Shown here piece after piece: positions 25,733-32,924 of a stretch of DNA of 47,451 nt. A model generated the notes under the pieces. The model did not search any database. It saw only the letters and a list, made by a program, of their open reading frames with translations, and was not told the origin of the DNA. The stretch is from JBEKZQ01 sp049509675 (GTDB taxonomy: Bacteria; Planctomycetota; Planctomycetia; Pirellulales; Thermoguttaceae): assembly GCA_049509675.1 (NCBI GenBank), contig JBEKZQ010000667.1, positions 1 to 47,451 on the forward strand, written 5' to 3'. Positions within the stretch are counted from its first letter, which is position 1; each line of letters starts with the position of its first letter. Both the position numbers and the translations under genes were made by a program.

Positions 25733-26110
25733 ATGGCCAACGAAATTCAAGCCAGCCTTTCGGTACGCATCCTCAACGGCGCCTATAGCCAGGTGATTTC
25801 CCCGCAACCGGCGAGCATCGCGCAGACCAACGTCGGGGCCGGCGGCATCCCCTCCCAATCGATCCCCACCGCCGACACGGTAATCGCCGGACTTACCGGC
25901 CTGACGGCCAACGGCTACGCCTTCCTGCAGAACCTGGACGCCACGCATTACATTCTCTGGGGCCCGGACAACGGCAGCGGCGCGATCGTCGTCCTGGGCA
26001 AGCTCAAGCCGGGCGAATATGCCTGGGTGCGGATCGCGCCCTCGGTGGTCCTCCGCGCCAAGGCCGACACGGCCGCCTGCAAGCTGCAGGTTTTCGTGTT
26101 GGAGGATTAG
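25733..26110 (+). CDS. Small tail protein
   Basis: A 125-aa beta-rich protein. The second half (GYAFLQNLDATHYILWGPDN, LGKLKPGEYAWVRIAPSVVL, LQVFVLED) resembles small virion proteins found next to tail fibre genes in many phages. It begins 3 bases after the previous stop and ends 3 bases before the fibre gene, so the three are one unit. Confidence 0.65.
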   Translation: MANEIQASLSVRILNGAYSQVISPQPASIAQTNVGAGGIPSQSIPTADTVIAGLTGLTANGYAFLQNLDATHYILWGPDNGSGAIVVLGKLKPGEYAWVRIAPSVVLRAKADTAACKLQVFVLED

Positions 26111-26113
26111 GCG

Positions 26114-28054
26114 ATGTCGGTCCAAAACGATGCCGTCGACCGCATCTCGGCCGCCGTGCGCGGCTACGAGACGCGGCTGCAGGACCAGCAGCCGATCCAA
26201 AACGGCTACGTCGAATCGCAGCCCCTGCGCTGGATGGTGCTGACCGCCGACCTGCCGGCGGCGACGACAACCACCATCGCCGGCACGAGCATTACGATCA
26301 CCGTTCCGGCCGGCCCGACGGTCGACGCGCCCGCCAACGCCAACCCGGCCGACTGGCAGGCTTATGGCAACAGCGGGGCCGGCGGTTACGTCGTCGACAC
26401 GGCCACCGACTATTTTGTCGCCGAGACGACCGGCAAGCGCTCCTACTCGCAGGGCGAATGGGTGCTCTGCCGGCCGATGGGCAGCGGCAATGGATTCATT
26501 TGGGAACCCCTGTCCGCCGCGGGGATGGCCGCGTTCTGGAACGACGAATCCTCCGCCGCTGCGCCGCCCTATGCCGTGATGGCCGTCACCGGGATGCACG
26601 ATCTGAGCGGCAGCGGCGCAGGTCCATTCCTGCCGGCCTGCAAGCGGGTCACCACGGCCCTGATCGCGACGCAGCGGCAATACCTGGTCAACGGCGCGAC
26701 GCAGGTCGCCGCCCAATCCTCCGGCGCGTACCAGGACGCCTGGGAAGTGAAATGCCTGTACGGCGGCACGGGCACGCCGGCCGTGGAGGACGTCTGGGCG
26801 CCGACCGCGGGACAATGGTATCTCACGAAAAAGGACAAGCTCGCGCCGGCCTGCGTCTGGGGCGTCGTCGATGCCGGCGTCTATAACTCCGCCAATAGCG
26901 TGCTGCTGGGCAAGCAGTGGATCTTCGGCTCGGTGCATCCGCTGTTTTGGAACGACGAAAGCTCCGCCGACGCCCCGCCCTGCGCGCTGATGATGGTCAC
27001 GGGTCTGCACACTTTGCCCGACGGCACGGTCGTGCTCGCGGCCAAGCAGCCCGCGGCAATTACCTCGCAGCCGTACCGGCGGCACTACATCGTCAACGGC
27101 TCCGACACCGTGGCCCATCAAAGCTCCGGCCGCTTCCAGGACGACTGGGAGGTCGAATTCGCCTACAGTTCGGGCACGCCCGCGCTGGAGGACGTCTGGG
27201 GGCCGGCGGCGGCCGGCGGCTGGTACGCTGAGAAAAAGTCTAGCAGCGCGCCCGACTGCCAATGGGGCATTGTTGTCGCCGGGACCGTGGCCAGCGGCAT
27301 CGCCGGCGGCAAGCAGTGGATCTTCGAACAGGGCGCATGGTGCTGGGCGCGCGTGCAGGACGCGGCCACCGCCGCCAGCGCATCCCTGGCGGCCTGGACC
27401 GCCAATCATGACGGCGGCCAGAATTGGCCCGCGCCCGTAAAACCCTGCAACCCGGACGGCAGCCTGATTTCGGGGGCCGTGCCCTTTGCGGCCCTGACGC
27501 CGATCGACCCGGAGCGGGATACTGACCTCTATCCCAACGCGACGGCCGACGACGGCACGGGGAGCATCGTCTTCTGCCAGCGCGACGGATTGACCGGGCA
27601 GTGGATGATCGTCGGCGAGAAGGCGATGGGCGACAAGGCCCATACCGTCAAGCTGTGGAATTCTACTAGCGGTCCGCCGCGGGGCTGGGCGCTGTTTACC
27701 GCGATGGCCGATCGGCACCCGGTCTATCCCGGCGTCGTTACGGGACAGACGGCGCTCGGCAACCAGGGCGGCTACACCTGGCACGGCAAGGCGTGCCCGG
27801 GGGATGCAAGCACCGGCGGCACGCCGGGCACCAACGACCATCCGGACCACAACGATCTCGCCGCCTGCTACCTCACAAATTTGCTGCAGGGAACCCCGGG
27901 CTCGGGACAGAGCAATGTGCCCGGGTGGCTGCTGACGGCCGATCCAACTGGCATAGACTACGAGCATCTCGGCCCCTTCAACAACAACAAGGACACGGAC
28001 AATCGCTCGCTGTACTACTGCGTTTACTTTATTCAGCGCGTGTTGACGATCTGA
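26114..28054 (+). CDS. Tail fibre / receptor-binding protein with an internal duplication
   Basis: A 646-aa protein. Two copies of an about 135-residue module run in tandem: FWNDESSAAAPPYAVMAVTG (from about residue 142) and FWNDESSADAPPCALMMVTG (from about 279), each followed by a YLVNG / YIVNG, QSSG-x-(Y/F)QD-x-WEV and EDVW-x-P series. The C-terminal PRGWALFTAMADRHPVYPGV and GNQGGYTWHGKACPGD ... DHPDHNDL resemble collar or tip domains of fibres. It would bind the host surface. The duplicated module may give avidity. Confidence 0.75.
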   Translation: MSVQNDAVDRISAAVRGYETRLQDQQPIQNGYVESQPLRWMVLTADLPAATTTTIAGTSITITVPAGPTVDAPANANPADWQAYGNSGAGGYVVDTATDYFVAETTGKRSYSQGEWVLCRPMGSGNGFIWEPLSAAGMAAFWNDESSAAAPPYAVMAVTGMHDLSGSGAGPFLPACKRVTTALIATQRQYLVNGATQVAAQSSGAYQDAWEVKCLYGGTGTPAVEDVWAPTAGQWYLTKKDKLAPACVWGVVDAGVYNSANSVLLGKQWIFGSVHPLFWNDESSADAPPCALMMVTGLHTLPDGTVVLAAKQPAAITSQPYRRHYIVNGSDTVAHQSSGRFQDDWEVEFAYSSGTPALEDVWGPAAAGGWYAEKKSSSAPDCQWGIVVAGTVASGIAGGKQWIFEQGAWCWARVQDAATAASASLAAWTANHDGGQNWPAPVKPCNPDGSLISGAVPFAALTPIDPERDTDLYPNATADDGTGSIVFCQRDGLTGQWMIVGEKAMGDKAHTVKLWNSTSGPPRGWALFTAMADRHPVYPGVVTGQTALGNQGGYTWHGKACPGDASTGGTPGTNDHPDHNDLAACYLTNLLQGTPGSGQSNVPGWLLTADPTGIDYEHLGPFNNNKDTDNRSLYYCVYFIQRVLTI

Positions 28055-28068
28055 CATCCAGCGCCCGT

Positions 28069-28092
28069 TCGTGAATTTCGTGAATTTCGTGG
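28069..28092 (+). repeat. GTGAATTTCGTG repeat before the glycosyltransferase-like gene
   Basis: Two tandem GTGAATTTC units and GTGGATCC. An in-frame start codon here is considered repeat, so the gene start is placed at 28104. Confidence 0.6.
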
Positions 28093-28103
28093 ATCCTCCT
28101 CCG

Positions 28104-28640
28104 ATGGCCTTCCCGATTGAAAAGGCAGCGGCGTTCATCCTCGCCTACCCGGCCGGCATGGTCGCGGTCGAATTGATCGACTGGCTGCAAAAGAATCGCG
28201 TGGCGGCCATTGCGCTGGAGAACAACCGCACGAATCGGCACATCGTGGTGGGCTACAATCTGTGTGTCCGCCGCGCGCTGGACTCAGGCTTCGAACATTT
28301 CATCTTCGCCGATAACGACATGCGGCCCTCGCTGGCCGAGGCGGCCCCGTTCCTGGCGGCGGCCGGCGACATCGTGGCCTGCAAATACCCCACGGAATGC
28401 GGCGAGGCGGCCTGGCCGGAGCCCAGCGGCTTTCACACCGGTTTATGGCGCAGCACACGGCGCGTGCTGGAGGCGATCGAGCCGCCCTGGTTCCTGCCCA
28501 GCTTTTCCGAGGACGGCTGCCGCGTGCTGACCTGCGAGTGCGCGCTGTTGCCGCTGAAGGCGCAGCGGGCCGGATTCACGGTCCGACATGCCGGCTGGGC
28601 GGGGCACACGCCGCGGCAGAGCGTGGAGCGTGGGGCGTGA
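28104..28640 (+). CDS. Glycosyltransferase-like protein (GT-A type)
   Basis: A 178-aa protein from ATG 28104. FIFADNDMRPSLAEA (about residues 69-83) contains a D-x-D like metal motif (DND), and GFHTGLWRSTRRVLEAI, then ECALLPLKAQRAGFTVRH and GWAGHTP fit a small GT-A fold. It is short for a full enzyme. Donor and acceptor are unknown; it may decorate virion proteins or modify host surface glycans. The C-terminal SVERGA and stop come from GGGGCGTGG repeat. Confidence 0.62.
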   Translation: MAFPIEKAAAFILAYPAGMVAVELIDWLQKNRVAAIALENNRTNRHIVVGYNLCVRRALDSGFEHFIFADNDMRPSLAEAAPFLAAAGDIVACKYPTECGEAAWPEPSGFHTGLWRSTRRVLEAIEPPWFLPSFSEDGCRVLTCECALLPLKAQRAGFTVRHAGWAGHTPRQSVERGA

Positions 28641-28740
28641 AGCGTGGGGCGGAAGGCGTGGGGCGTGGGGCGTGATGCGTGGGGCGGAAGGCGTGGGGCG
28701 TGGAGCGCGATCACCCCACGCCCCACGGTTCACGGTCCCC
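28620..28740. repeat. GGGGCGTGG array at a convergent gene junction
   Basis: About eight forward GCGTGGGGCG-type units followed by reverse CCCCACGCCCCACGG units, between the end of the rightward tail operon (28640) and the end of the leftward cluster (28730). It may serve as a bidirectional transcription stop. Confidence 0.7.
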
Positions 28741-28873
28741 GCACGCCGCAGGCCTTCAGCAGGGCGAAAAGGAGGAACAGTCCGACGATCGCGGCGGCCT
28801 GGGCCCAGCCCCGCCAGGTCGGCCGGCCCTCCTGGTCCTCGTCGTCCGGATTGTCGGGATCCAAGAGGCCCAT
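28730..28873 (-). CDS. 47-aa single-helix membrane protein
   Basis: Short frame read leftward: an acidic cytosolic start (MGLLDPDNPDDEDQEGRPTW) and one membrane helix (AAAIVGLFLLFALLKAC). It is last of seven leftward genes and follows another membrane protein. Both the charge pattern and size suit a holin, antiholin or superinfection-exclusion peptide, without proof. Confidence 0.6.
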   Translation of the reverse strand: MGLLDPDNPDDEDQEGRPTWRGWAQAAAIVGLFLLFALLKACGVRGP

Positions 28874-28898
28874 CAGTCCAGCAGCGCCGGTTCCTCGG

Positions 28899-29099
28899 TC
28901 AGCGATTGAGGGCCATTATCAGCAAGGCCGAGATCATCCCGCCGACGATTCCCACGCAAGCCATTCCGACGCCAATCCCCAGCCCGGTGACGAAGCCCAA
29001 CCGAAAACCGCCGGACTGTGGAGCCGGCTGACGCGCGGCGTAACTGACCGTGCTTCGCGTTCGCGTTTGCGGATGATCCAAAAAGTCCAGGTCGCCCAT
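28899..29099 (-). CDS. 66-aa membrane protein with glycine-zipper helix
   Basis: From ATG at 29099: a polar N-terminus (MGDLDFLDHPQTRTRSTVSY) then a long glycine-rich hydrophobic segment (LGFVTGLGIGVGMACVGIVG and following residues, about 35-64). The GxxxG pattern suggests helix packing or oligomerisation. Begins 2 bases after the stop of the 29102 gene, so co-transcribed. Confidence 0.65.
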   Translation of the reverse strand: MGDLDFLDHPQTRTRSTVSYAARQPAPQSGGFRLGFVTGLGIGVGMACVGIVGGMISALLIMALNR

Positions 29100-29101
29100 C
29101 G

Positions 29102-29884
29102 CTATTCTCCGCCGGCCAGCAGCCCGACGGCCCGCAGGCCCTCGTCGATCGGCCGCTCGTGGTGCGAGCGCCAAAATTCTTCCACCGCCTCGGCCAGGGC
29201 CAGTTTGGCGCCCGGGCTGGCATCTCGGATCCGCGCGGCAAGGGCCTGGGCGTCGATCGACCATTTCTCGCCCAGGCCGTCGAGCCGATCGGCGTCGGCC
29301 ACCTCCGCCCAGAGGCACTGCCAGCCGCTCTCGTCCAGGATCGTGCCGTTCAGGGCGTCGCAGATCCCGCAGGCCTCGCCGCGCGAAAGGTGGAGCGACT
29401 CAATCTCCAGTTGCCGACACAGTTGCCGCCGGCGCTCGGCCACACCCGCGCCGTAGATTGCCGCCGAGACGTCCTCGGCAAAAATCGGATCGCTCAAGAG
29501 CGCGCTCACCAGGGCCTGGTAGCGGGCCGTGATGTCGGCCGTCAGCCGCTCTTGCCGGGCCACGTAGTTTTCGCCTGGCGGGTAGCCGGCGACGTGCTCA
29601 AGCGGATCGTAGTCGCGGAGCACCCGGCCGCAGGCGGCGGCCGTGGCCGCGACCTCCGCGGCGTCGTGGCCGCACTCGCCCTGCCACGAGGTGTGATAGC
29701 CGATCCGCACCACGTATTGCCCGGCCTCGGTGCGATAGATGGCCAGTGTGTGGTAGCGATTCTGCTCGCGGCCCCCCATGTGCTGGCCGTCGACCGCGGC
29801 AATGTTTTCGCCGCGGATTCTCAGTGCCGCCTGCCCGCTGCGGGGCAGGAGGAATTCTTGGATCTCATTTTTCGGGCCTGACAT
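29102..29884 (-). CDS. Protein of unknown function in the leftward cluster
   Basis: A 260-aa acidic protein. The N-terminal half is beta-like (YHTLAIYRTEAGQYVVRIGY), the C-terminal half helical (IDAQALAARIRDASPGAKLA LAEAVEEFW). Three cysteines lie in EACGICDALNG / WQCLW, not enough for a clear zinc site. No catalytic motif seen. The next upstream gene is 38 bases away across a GGGATTA run. Confidence 0.6.
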   Translation of the reverse strand: MSGPKNEIQEFLLPRSGQAALRIRGENIAAVDGQHMGGREQNRYHTLAIYRTEAGQYVVRIGYHTSWQGECGHDAAEVAATAAACGRVLRDYDPLEHVAGYPPGENYVARQERLTADITARYQALVSALLSDPIFAEDVSAAIYGAGVAERRRQLCRQLEIESLHLSRGEACGICDALNGTILDESGWQCLWAEVADADRLDGLGEKWSIDAQALAARIRDASPGAKLALAEAVEEFWRSHHERPIDEGLRAVGLLAGGE

Positions 29885-29900
29885 TTTTAGAGCGTTTTCG

Positions 29901-29936
29901 GTTAGGGATTAGGGATTAGGGATCAGGGATTAGGTT
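29901..29936. repeat. GGGATTA run
   Basis: Four heptamers. On the minus strand it encodes the LKPNP end and stop of the 29923-30267 gene. Confidence 0.75.
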
Positions 29937-30267
29937 TGAGCCGGCGCGCGCCGATCAGGTTCAGCGCGACGGACCGGCCGTCGGGCGTATTGGCTTGATC
30001 GAGTTCCGCCAGGGCGGCGGCCATCTCGGCCACCGTCGCCGGCACCAGGATTACATGGTGGCCGGCCGCCTCCAGGTCGGCCGCCACCGCAGCGATCCGC
30101 GCGGAGTACTCTTCGCGCGGAAGATCGCCGTAGCCGCCGGCCACCCAGGCGGCGTGCTCCGCCGCCGGCACGTCCCAGAGAAATACCAGGTCGGGCCGGC
30201 CGTGTTCGGCCGCCAGGTCCCGGACCAGGCGGCCGACACGCCGGCGATAGCGTTTGTCGGCGGCCAT
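29923..30267 (-). CDS. Small protein of unknown function
   Basis: A 114-aa protein read from ATG 30267. RYRRRVGRLVRDLAAEHGRP DLVFLWDVPAAEHAAW and AAVADLEAAGHHVILVPATV suggest an alternating helix/strand fold. Start overlaps the stop of the 30267-30596 gene (TGATG), so translation is coupled. Its last five residues are from a GGGATTA repeat. Confidence 0.6.
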   Translation of the reverse strand: MAADKRYRRRVGRLVRDLAAEHGRPDLVFLWDVPAAEHAAWVAGGYGDLPREEYSARIAAVAADLEAAGHHVILVPATVAEMAAALAELDQANTPDGRSVALNLIGARRLKPNP

Positions 30268-30596
30268 CAGTCGCGCAGACTCCTGCGGCGCGGGCGGGCC
30301 GCCGGGACGTACTCGCGCTGCACCACGGGCTGCCACCAGCCGGCCGGCACTTCAATCGGGCCGTGCTCCTCGTGGGTGATCGGGGTGGGCCGCTCGACGA
30401 ACAGCACGCGGCCGCCGCTGGCCGGCTGGTATACCCGCGCCGGCAGCACGTGGGCATGTCCGGTCCGCTCGCCCTCCACCCGCAGGCCGGCTAGCGGAGT
30501 GCCCGCCTCGTCCACGACTCGCGTTTTTTTCGCCGGCTCGGGCACGCGGACCAGCAGGACGTCGCCCTGGCGGATCTGATTGATTTTCTTCGCCAC
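30267..30596 (-). CDS. Conserved phage-type protein of unknown function (GHAH / HEEHGPI / QREYVP motifs)
   Basis: A 109-aa protein. IRQGDVLLVRVPE, ERTGHAHVLPA, THEEHGPIEVPAGWWQPVVQ and REYVPAARPRRRSLRD form a recurring set in small phage and bacterial proteins that I have seen next to larger proteins ending in an AVAWTFG-x-EYRP motif, such as the neighbour here. The clustered His residues could bind metal. Role unknown. Confidence 0.68.
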   Translation of the reverse strand: MAKKINQIRQGDVLLVRVPEPAKKTRVVDEAGTPLAGLRVEGERTGHAHVLPARVYQPASGGRVLFVERPTPITHEEHGPIEVPAGWWQPVVQREYVPAARPRRRSLRD

Positions 30597-30721
30597 GATT
30601 TTTCTCCTCGTCGTCTGGCCGGCTCACCGAGCGCCGGCCCCGCTCCCTCGCGATCGATCGTCGCGGGTGTCTCCGCCGCCCCCCAAGGGGCGGCGGGTGG
30701 ACCCGAGGCGAAGCGCCGCTA
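30597..30721. other. 125-bp gap in the leftward cluster
   Basis: Contains CCGCCCCTTGGGGGGCGG-like palindromic GC-rich DNA (about 30680-30700) and no gene. Possibly an mRNA processing or attenuation site within the leftward transcript. Confidence 0.4.
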
Positions 30722-31882
30722 TCACGCGGTCACGTCGGGCCGGTACTCGCGGCCCTCCAGGCCAAACGTCCAGGCCACGGCGGCCGCCACGCGGGCCGAA
30801 TCGCTCGCGAACGTGCCGTAAAATTTCGTTTCGGAATTTCCGAATTTCGGCGGCACGCGGAGGCAGTGCGCCTCGCCGCTGGTGGAGTCGCGGACGATCA
30901 GGTAGCAGCGGTAGCTGCTCCCGCCGCGGCTGCCATAGGAGCGATCGCCGGAGCCCCAGTTGCGCGAGCCGAAACTGCAAAAATCCCGCATCGTGACCAG
31001 CACGGCCCGCCAGCCGGCGCCCACCTGGACGCTGGCGACCTCGGAGCCCTCGAGCTTGTGGTGGCGCGATTTCTTGCCCTGGAAATCGTAGTGATTGTCC
31101 AGGGCGGCCAGGTCCGCGCGGCACTGCTCGCCGATCCGGCCGACCGCATTGACCAGGCAGCGGACCAGGCCGTCGCTCACCGGGCTGGTCGAGGAGCCCA
31201 GCCCGAACTCGGCCAGGCGGTGCGCGGCGACCAGTTTCCGGGTCGCGGCCGCGCCCAGCTTGCCGGCCGCGATGCGGTCGCGAAAACGCTTCGCGGCGGC
31301 TGCCGCTGCCGCGCGCCGGCGGCCGGCCAACTGGCTGGCGATCCGGCCCGGCTTGCCCCGGCGGGCACTCTCGGCGACGCCGCGGGCTGAGCGGCGGACC
31401 TGCCGCTCGCGGAGGATCGCCAGGGCCTCTATCACCACGGCCCGCGTGGCGATCGGCGACTCGATATATTTCTTCGCCTGGCCCAGGGCGGCCCACAGGT
31501 CGCGCCGGCTCGGCTCGTGGGCGAGCAGGCCGGCCACCGTGCAGCGCTCGCGGGCGGCGGCCTGCATCTCGGCCAGCCGGGCGGCGTGCTGCTGGCGCGC
31601 CAGCCGGTCCGCGAGATCCTGATTTGCCAGGCGGCCCTCGCACTCGGCCCGCCGCTCCTGAGCCAGCAGATAGTCGGCCTGCCGGGCGGCCTCCTGATCC
31701 TCCCAGGCCAGCCGCCGGGCCGCATCCCGCGCCTCGGCGGAGTCGGCGAGGCTGGCCTCCTGGCTGTCGCTTAGGCTGCCCGGCCAGGCGTGCGCCGGCT
31801 GGTGCTCGCGCGCGGCCTGGATCAGTCGCTCGATCTGGGTGGAGGTGGCAGAGTCGCCAGAGATAGCAGTAGCAGTAGTCAT
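30722..31882 (-). CDS. Protein of unknown function with helical N-half and AVAWTFGLEGREYRP end
   Basis: A 386-aa protein from ATG 31882 (AAGGGA upstream), starting MTTATAISGDSATSTQIERL. Residues 25-240 are highly helical and rich in Ala, Arg, Gln and Glu. The C-terminal about 150 residues are globular: VGAGWRAVLVTMRDFCSFGS, a serine-glycine-rich loop, YRCYLIVRDSTSGEAHCLRV and AVAWTFGLEGREYRPDVTA. That end resembles a domain paired with the gene at 30267 in other elements. A promoter is predicted at 31978-32005. Function unknown. Confidence 0.62.
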   Translation of the reverse strand: MTTATAISGDSATSTQIERLIQAAREHQPAHAWPGSLSDSQEASLADSAEARDAARRLAWEDQEAARQADYLLAQERRAECEGRLANQDLADRLARQQHAARLAEMQAAARERCTVAGLLAHEPSRRDLWAALGQAKKYIESPIATRAVVIEALAILRERQVRRSARGVAESARRGKPGRIASQLAGRRRAAAAAAAKRFRDRIAAGKLGAAATRKLVAAHRLAEFGLGSSTSPVSDGLVRCLVNAVGRIGEQCRADLAALDNHYDFQGKKSRHHKLEGSEVASVQVGAGWRAVLVTMRDFCSFGSRNWGSGDRSYGSRGGSSYRCYLIVRDSTSGEAHCLRVPPKFGNSETKFYGTFASDSARVAAAVAWTFGLEGREYRPDVTA

Positions 31883-31977
31883 ACATCGATCCCTTATCTG
31901 GCCTCGTGGCTGGCCCGAGGTTCGGCCCCCGCCTGGTATACGCCGGCGGGCCGCGTGTGTGTCTGGCACTGATATAT

Positions 31978-32005
31978 ATTGTATCGGCTACGCTCTTTTT
32001 GTCCA
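31978..32005 (-). promoter_or_regulatory. Predicted leftward promoter for the 31882 gene
   Basis: On the minus strand: -35 TGGACA (32005-32000), 16-base spacer, -10 TACAAT (31983-31978), in a locally AT-rich stretch. Transcription would run into the 31882, 30596, 30267, 29884, 29099 and 28873 genes. Confidence 0.6.
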
Positions 32006-32021
32006 GCACAAAATCAAAAGT

Positions 32022-32050
32022 CGTAACCCTATATCTATCTAGCGGTTACG
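32022..32050. promoter_or_regulatory. CGTAACC-N15-GGTTACG inverted repeat, possible operator
   Basis: A 7-bp perfect inverted repeat, partly overlapping the end of the 32046 gene and just upstream of the leftward promoter. Could bind a regulator such as the neighbouring small HTH protein. Confidence 0.4.
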
Positions 32051-32246
32051 ATTCAATCTTTTTCGGCCGGCCGCGCGGGCGGAGGGCCCGCCGCAGAATC
32101 TCGATTTCGCGGGGCGAAATCAGGTAGCGGCCGGCCACCAGCCGGCCGGCCCGGCCTGAGCGGCACTCCCGCCGCACCCAGGCCACCCCCGCGCCGATCG
32201 CGGCCGCCGCCTCCCCCACGCCCACCAGATTTTTTAGTTGATCCAT
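32046..32246 (-). CDS. Small HTH protein, possible excisionase / regulator
   Basis: A 66-aa protein. LVGVGEAAAAIGAGVAWVRR as HTH, then RSGRAGRLVAGRYLISPREI as wing and following strand, is the layout of MerR/excisionase-type winged helix proteins. The C-terminal RPRGRPKK is basic. It lies 250-300 bases from the predicted attP core, so an Xis role is reasonable. A consensus promoter directly abuts its start (32253-32280), predicting a leaderless mRNA. Confidence 0.6.
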   Translation of the reverse strand: MDQLKNLVGVGEAAAAIGAGVAWVRRECRSGRAGRLVAGRYLISPREIEILRRALRPRGRPKKIES

Positions 32247-32252
32247 GCCCTA

Positions 32253-32280
32253 ATTATGGCGGGGCCGATTGTTTTGTCAA
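32253..32280 (-). promoter_or_regulatory. Predicted leftward promoter, leaderless
   Basis: Minus strand: -35 TTGACA (32280-32275), 16-base spacer, -10 CATAAT (32258-32253). The ATG at 32246 is 7 bases after the -10, so transcription would begin at the start codon. Confidence 0.7.
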
Positions 32281-32494
32281 GGGAAAAAAGGGATTAGGGA
32301 TTAGGGATTGGGGATTAGTGCCGATGCGCGGCCGCCTCTAATCCCTAATCTGCTAATCCCTAATCCCTCAACGCCGCCACCTGCGATTCTGGGGCCTCCG
32401 GCCGCCAAGGTCCAGGGATACCTATTTGCCGCTCCGCGCCCGCCAGGCGCAATCCTACGCGATCGCCGCCGTGGGGGATGGGGGATGGTGTGGC

Positions 32495-32537
32495 CTTTTA
32501 ATCCGTAGGTCTCGGGTTCGAGTCCCGACAGCCCCAC
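32495..32537 (+). other. attP: attP core: 3' half of tRNA-Lys(TTT)
   Basis: From the anticodon loop (CTTTTAA) through TCCGT, the variable AGGTC, the T-arm TCGGG-TTCGAGT-CCCGA and the acceptor strand CAGCCCC plus A. The matching 5' half is missing: the bases before the loop do not pair with TCCGT and no D-arm exists, so this is not a working tRNA. The segment then departs from CCA. This is the known form of an attP that restores the host tRNA 3' end on integration. Confidence 0.8.
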
Positions 32538-32602
32538 TAACGACGGAAGGGCGGGGAAGTTTTCAGTTTTCAGTGCTCAGTTTTCAGCGCGGGGCGCCGC
32601 GC

Positions 32603-32630
32603 TTGACAGGGTTGCAAATTACGATAATAT
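32603..32630 (+). promoter_or_regulatory. Predicted repressor promoter, leaderless
   Basis: -35 TTGACA (32603-32608), 16-base spacer holding TTGCAAATT (32612-32620), -10 TAATAT (32625-32630). ATG at 32637 is at the expected start of transcription, though an AGGAG lies between -10 and ATG. Confidence 0.7.
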
Positions 32631-32636
32631 AGGAGC

Positions 32637-32900
32637 ATGGTCGCCGTGGTCACAGACAGAGACGCGATTCGGACGCTCGCGCGGAACATCCGTCGATTGA
32701 TGGAGGACCGCCGCGTTCCGCTGACCCAGCAGGCTCTCGCGAAGGCCGCTGGCATTCAGCAGTCGGCGGTTTCCCGAATTCTCAACGCCCATAACGATCC
32801 GTCAGTATGCGTAGTTCTCCGCATCGCGGATGCCCTGGGCGTGCCGATGGACATGCTCTTCCGGGAGCAGTCGGCGAGAATTTTGGAAAAGGTCTATTGA
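32637..32900 (+). CDS. XRE-family helix-turn-helix repressor
   Basis: An 87-aa protein, one HTH domain: LTQQALAKAAGIQQSAVSRI (about residues 29-48) is the classic XRE HTH, followed by LRIADALGVPMDMLF. No S24 or other C-terminal domain, so it does not undergo LexA-like self-cleavage; induction must work some other way. Position beside attP and between two promoters with a shared TTGCAAATT motif marks it as the lysogeny repressor, likely autoregulated. Confidence 0.82.
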   Translation: MVAVVTDRDAIRTLARNIRRLMEDRRVPLTQQALAKAAGIQQSAVSRILNAHNDPSVCVVLRIADALGVPMDMLFREQSARILEKVY

Positions 32901-32924
32901 CGACCGATTGCAAATTTAGATAAT
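32897..32924 (+). promoter_or_regulatory. Predicted rightward early promoter with repressor operator
   Basis: -35 TTGACG (32897-32902, overlapping the repressor stop), 16-base spacer with TTGCAAATT (32908-32916), -10 GATAAT (32919-32924). Same design as the repressor promoter. It faces the csrA gene and the early genes. Confidence 0.6.

Larger units (their letters stand above)
32247..32636. other. 390-bp control and attachment region
   Basis: Intergenic between divergent genes. It contains a leftward promoter, a GGGATTA/TAATCCC pair (32290-32369), GC-rich DNA (32370-32494), a tRNA-Lys 3' segment (32495-32537), CAGTTTTCAG repeats (32558-32588) and a rightward promoter for the repressor. Integrase arm sites may lie here but none is identified. 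Confidence 0.75.

Noticed and set aside
24692..28138. A 1148-residue open frame on the minus strand opposite the tail genes
   Set aside because: High GC leaves antisense frames open by chance; its peptide has no domain pattern, while the plus strand holds tape measure, tip and fibre genes.
32460..32540. A complete tRNA-Lys gene
   Set aside because: No D-arm or 5' acceptor strand; bases before the anticodon loop do not pair with the stem.
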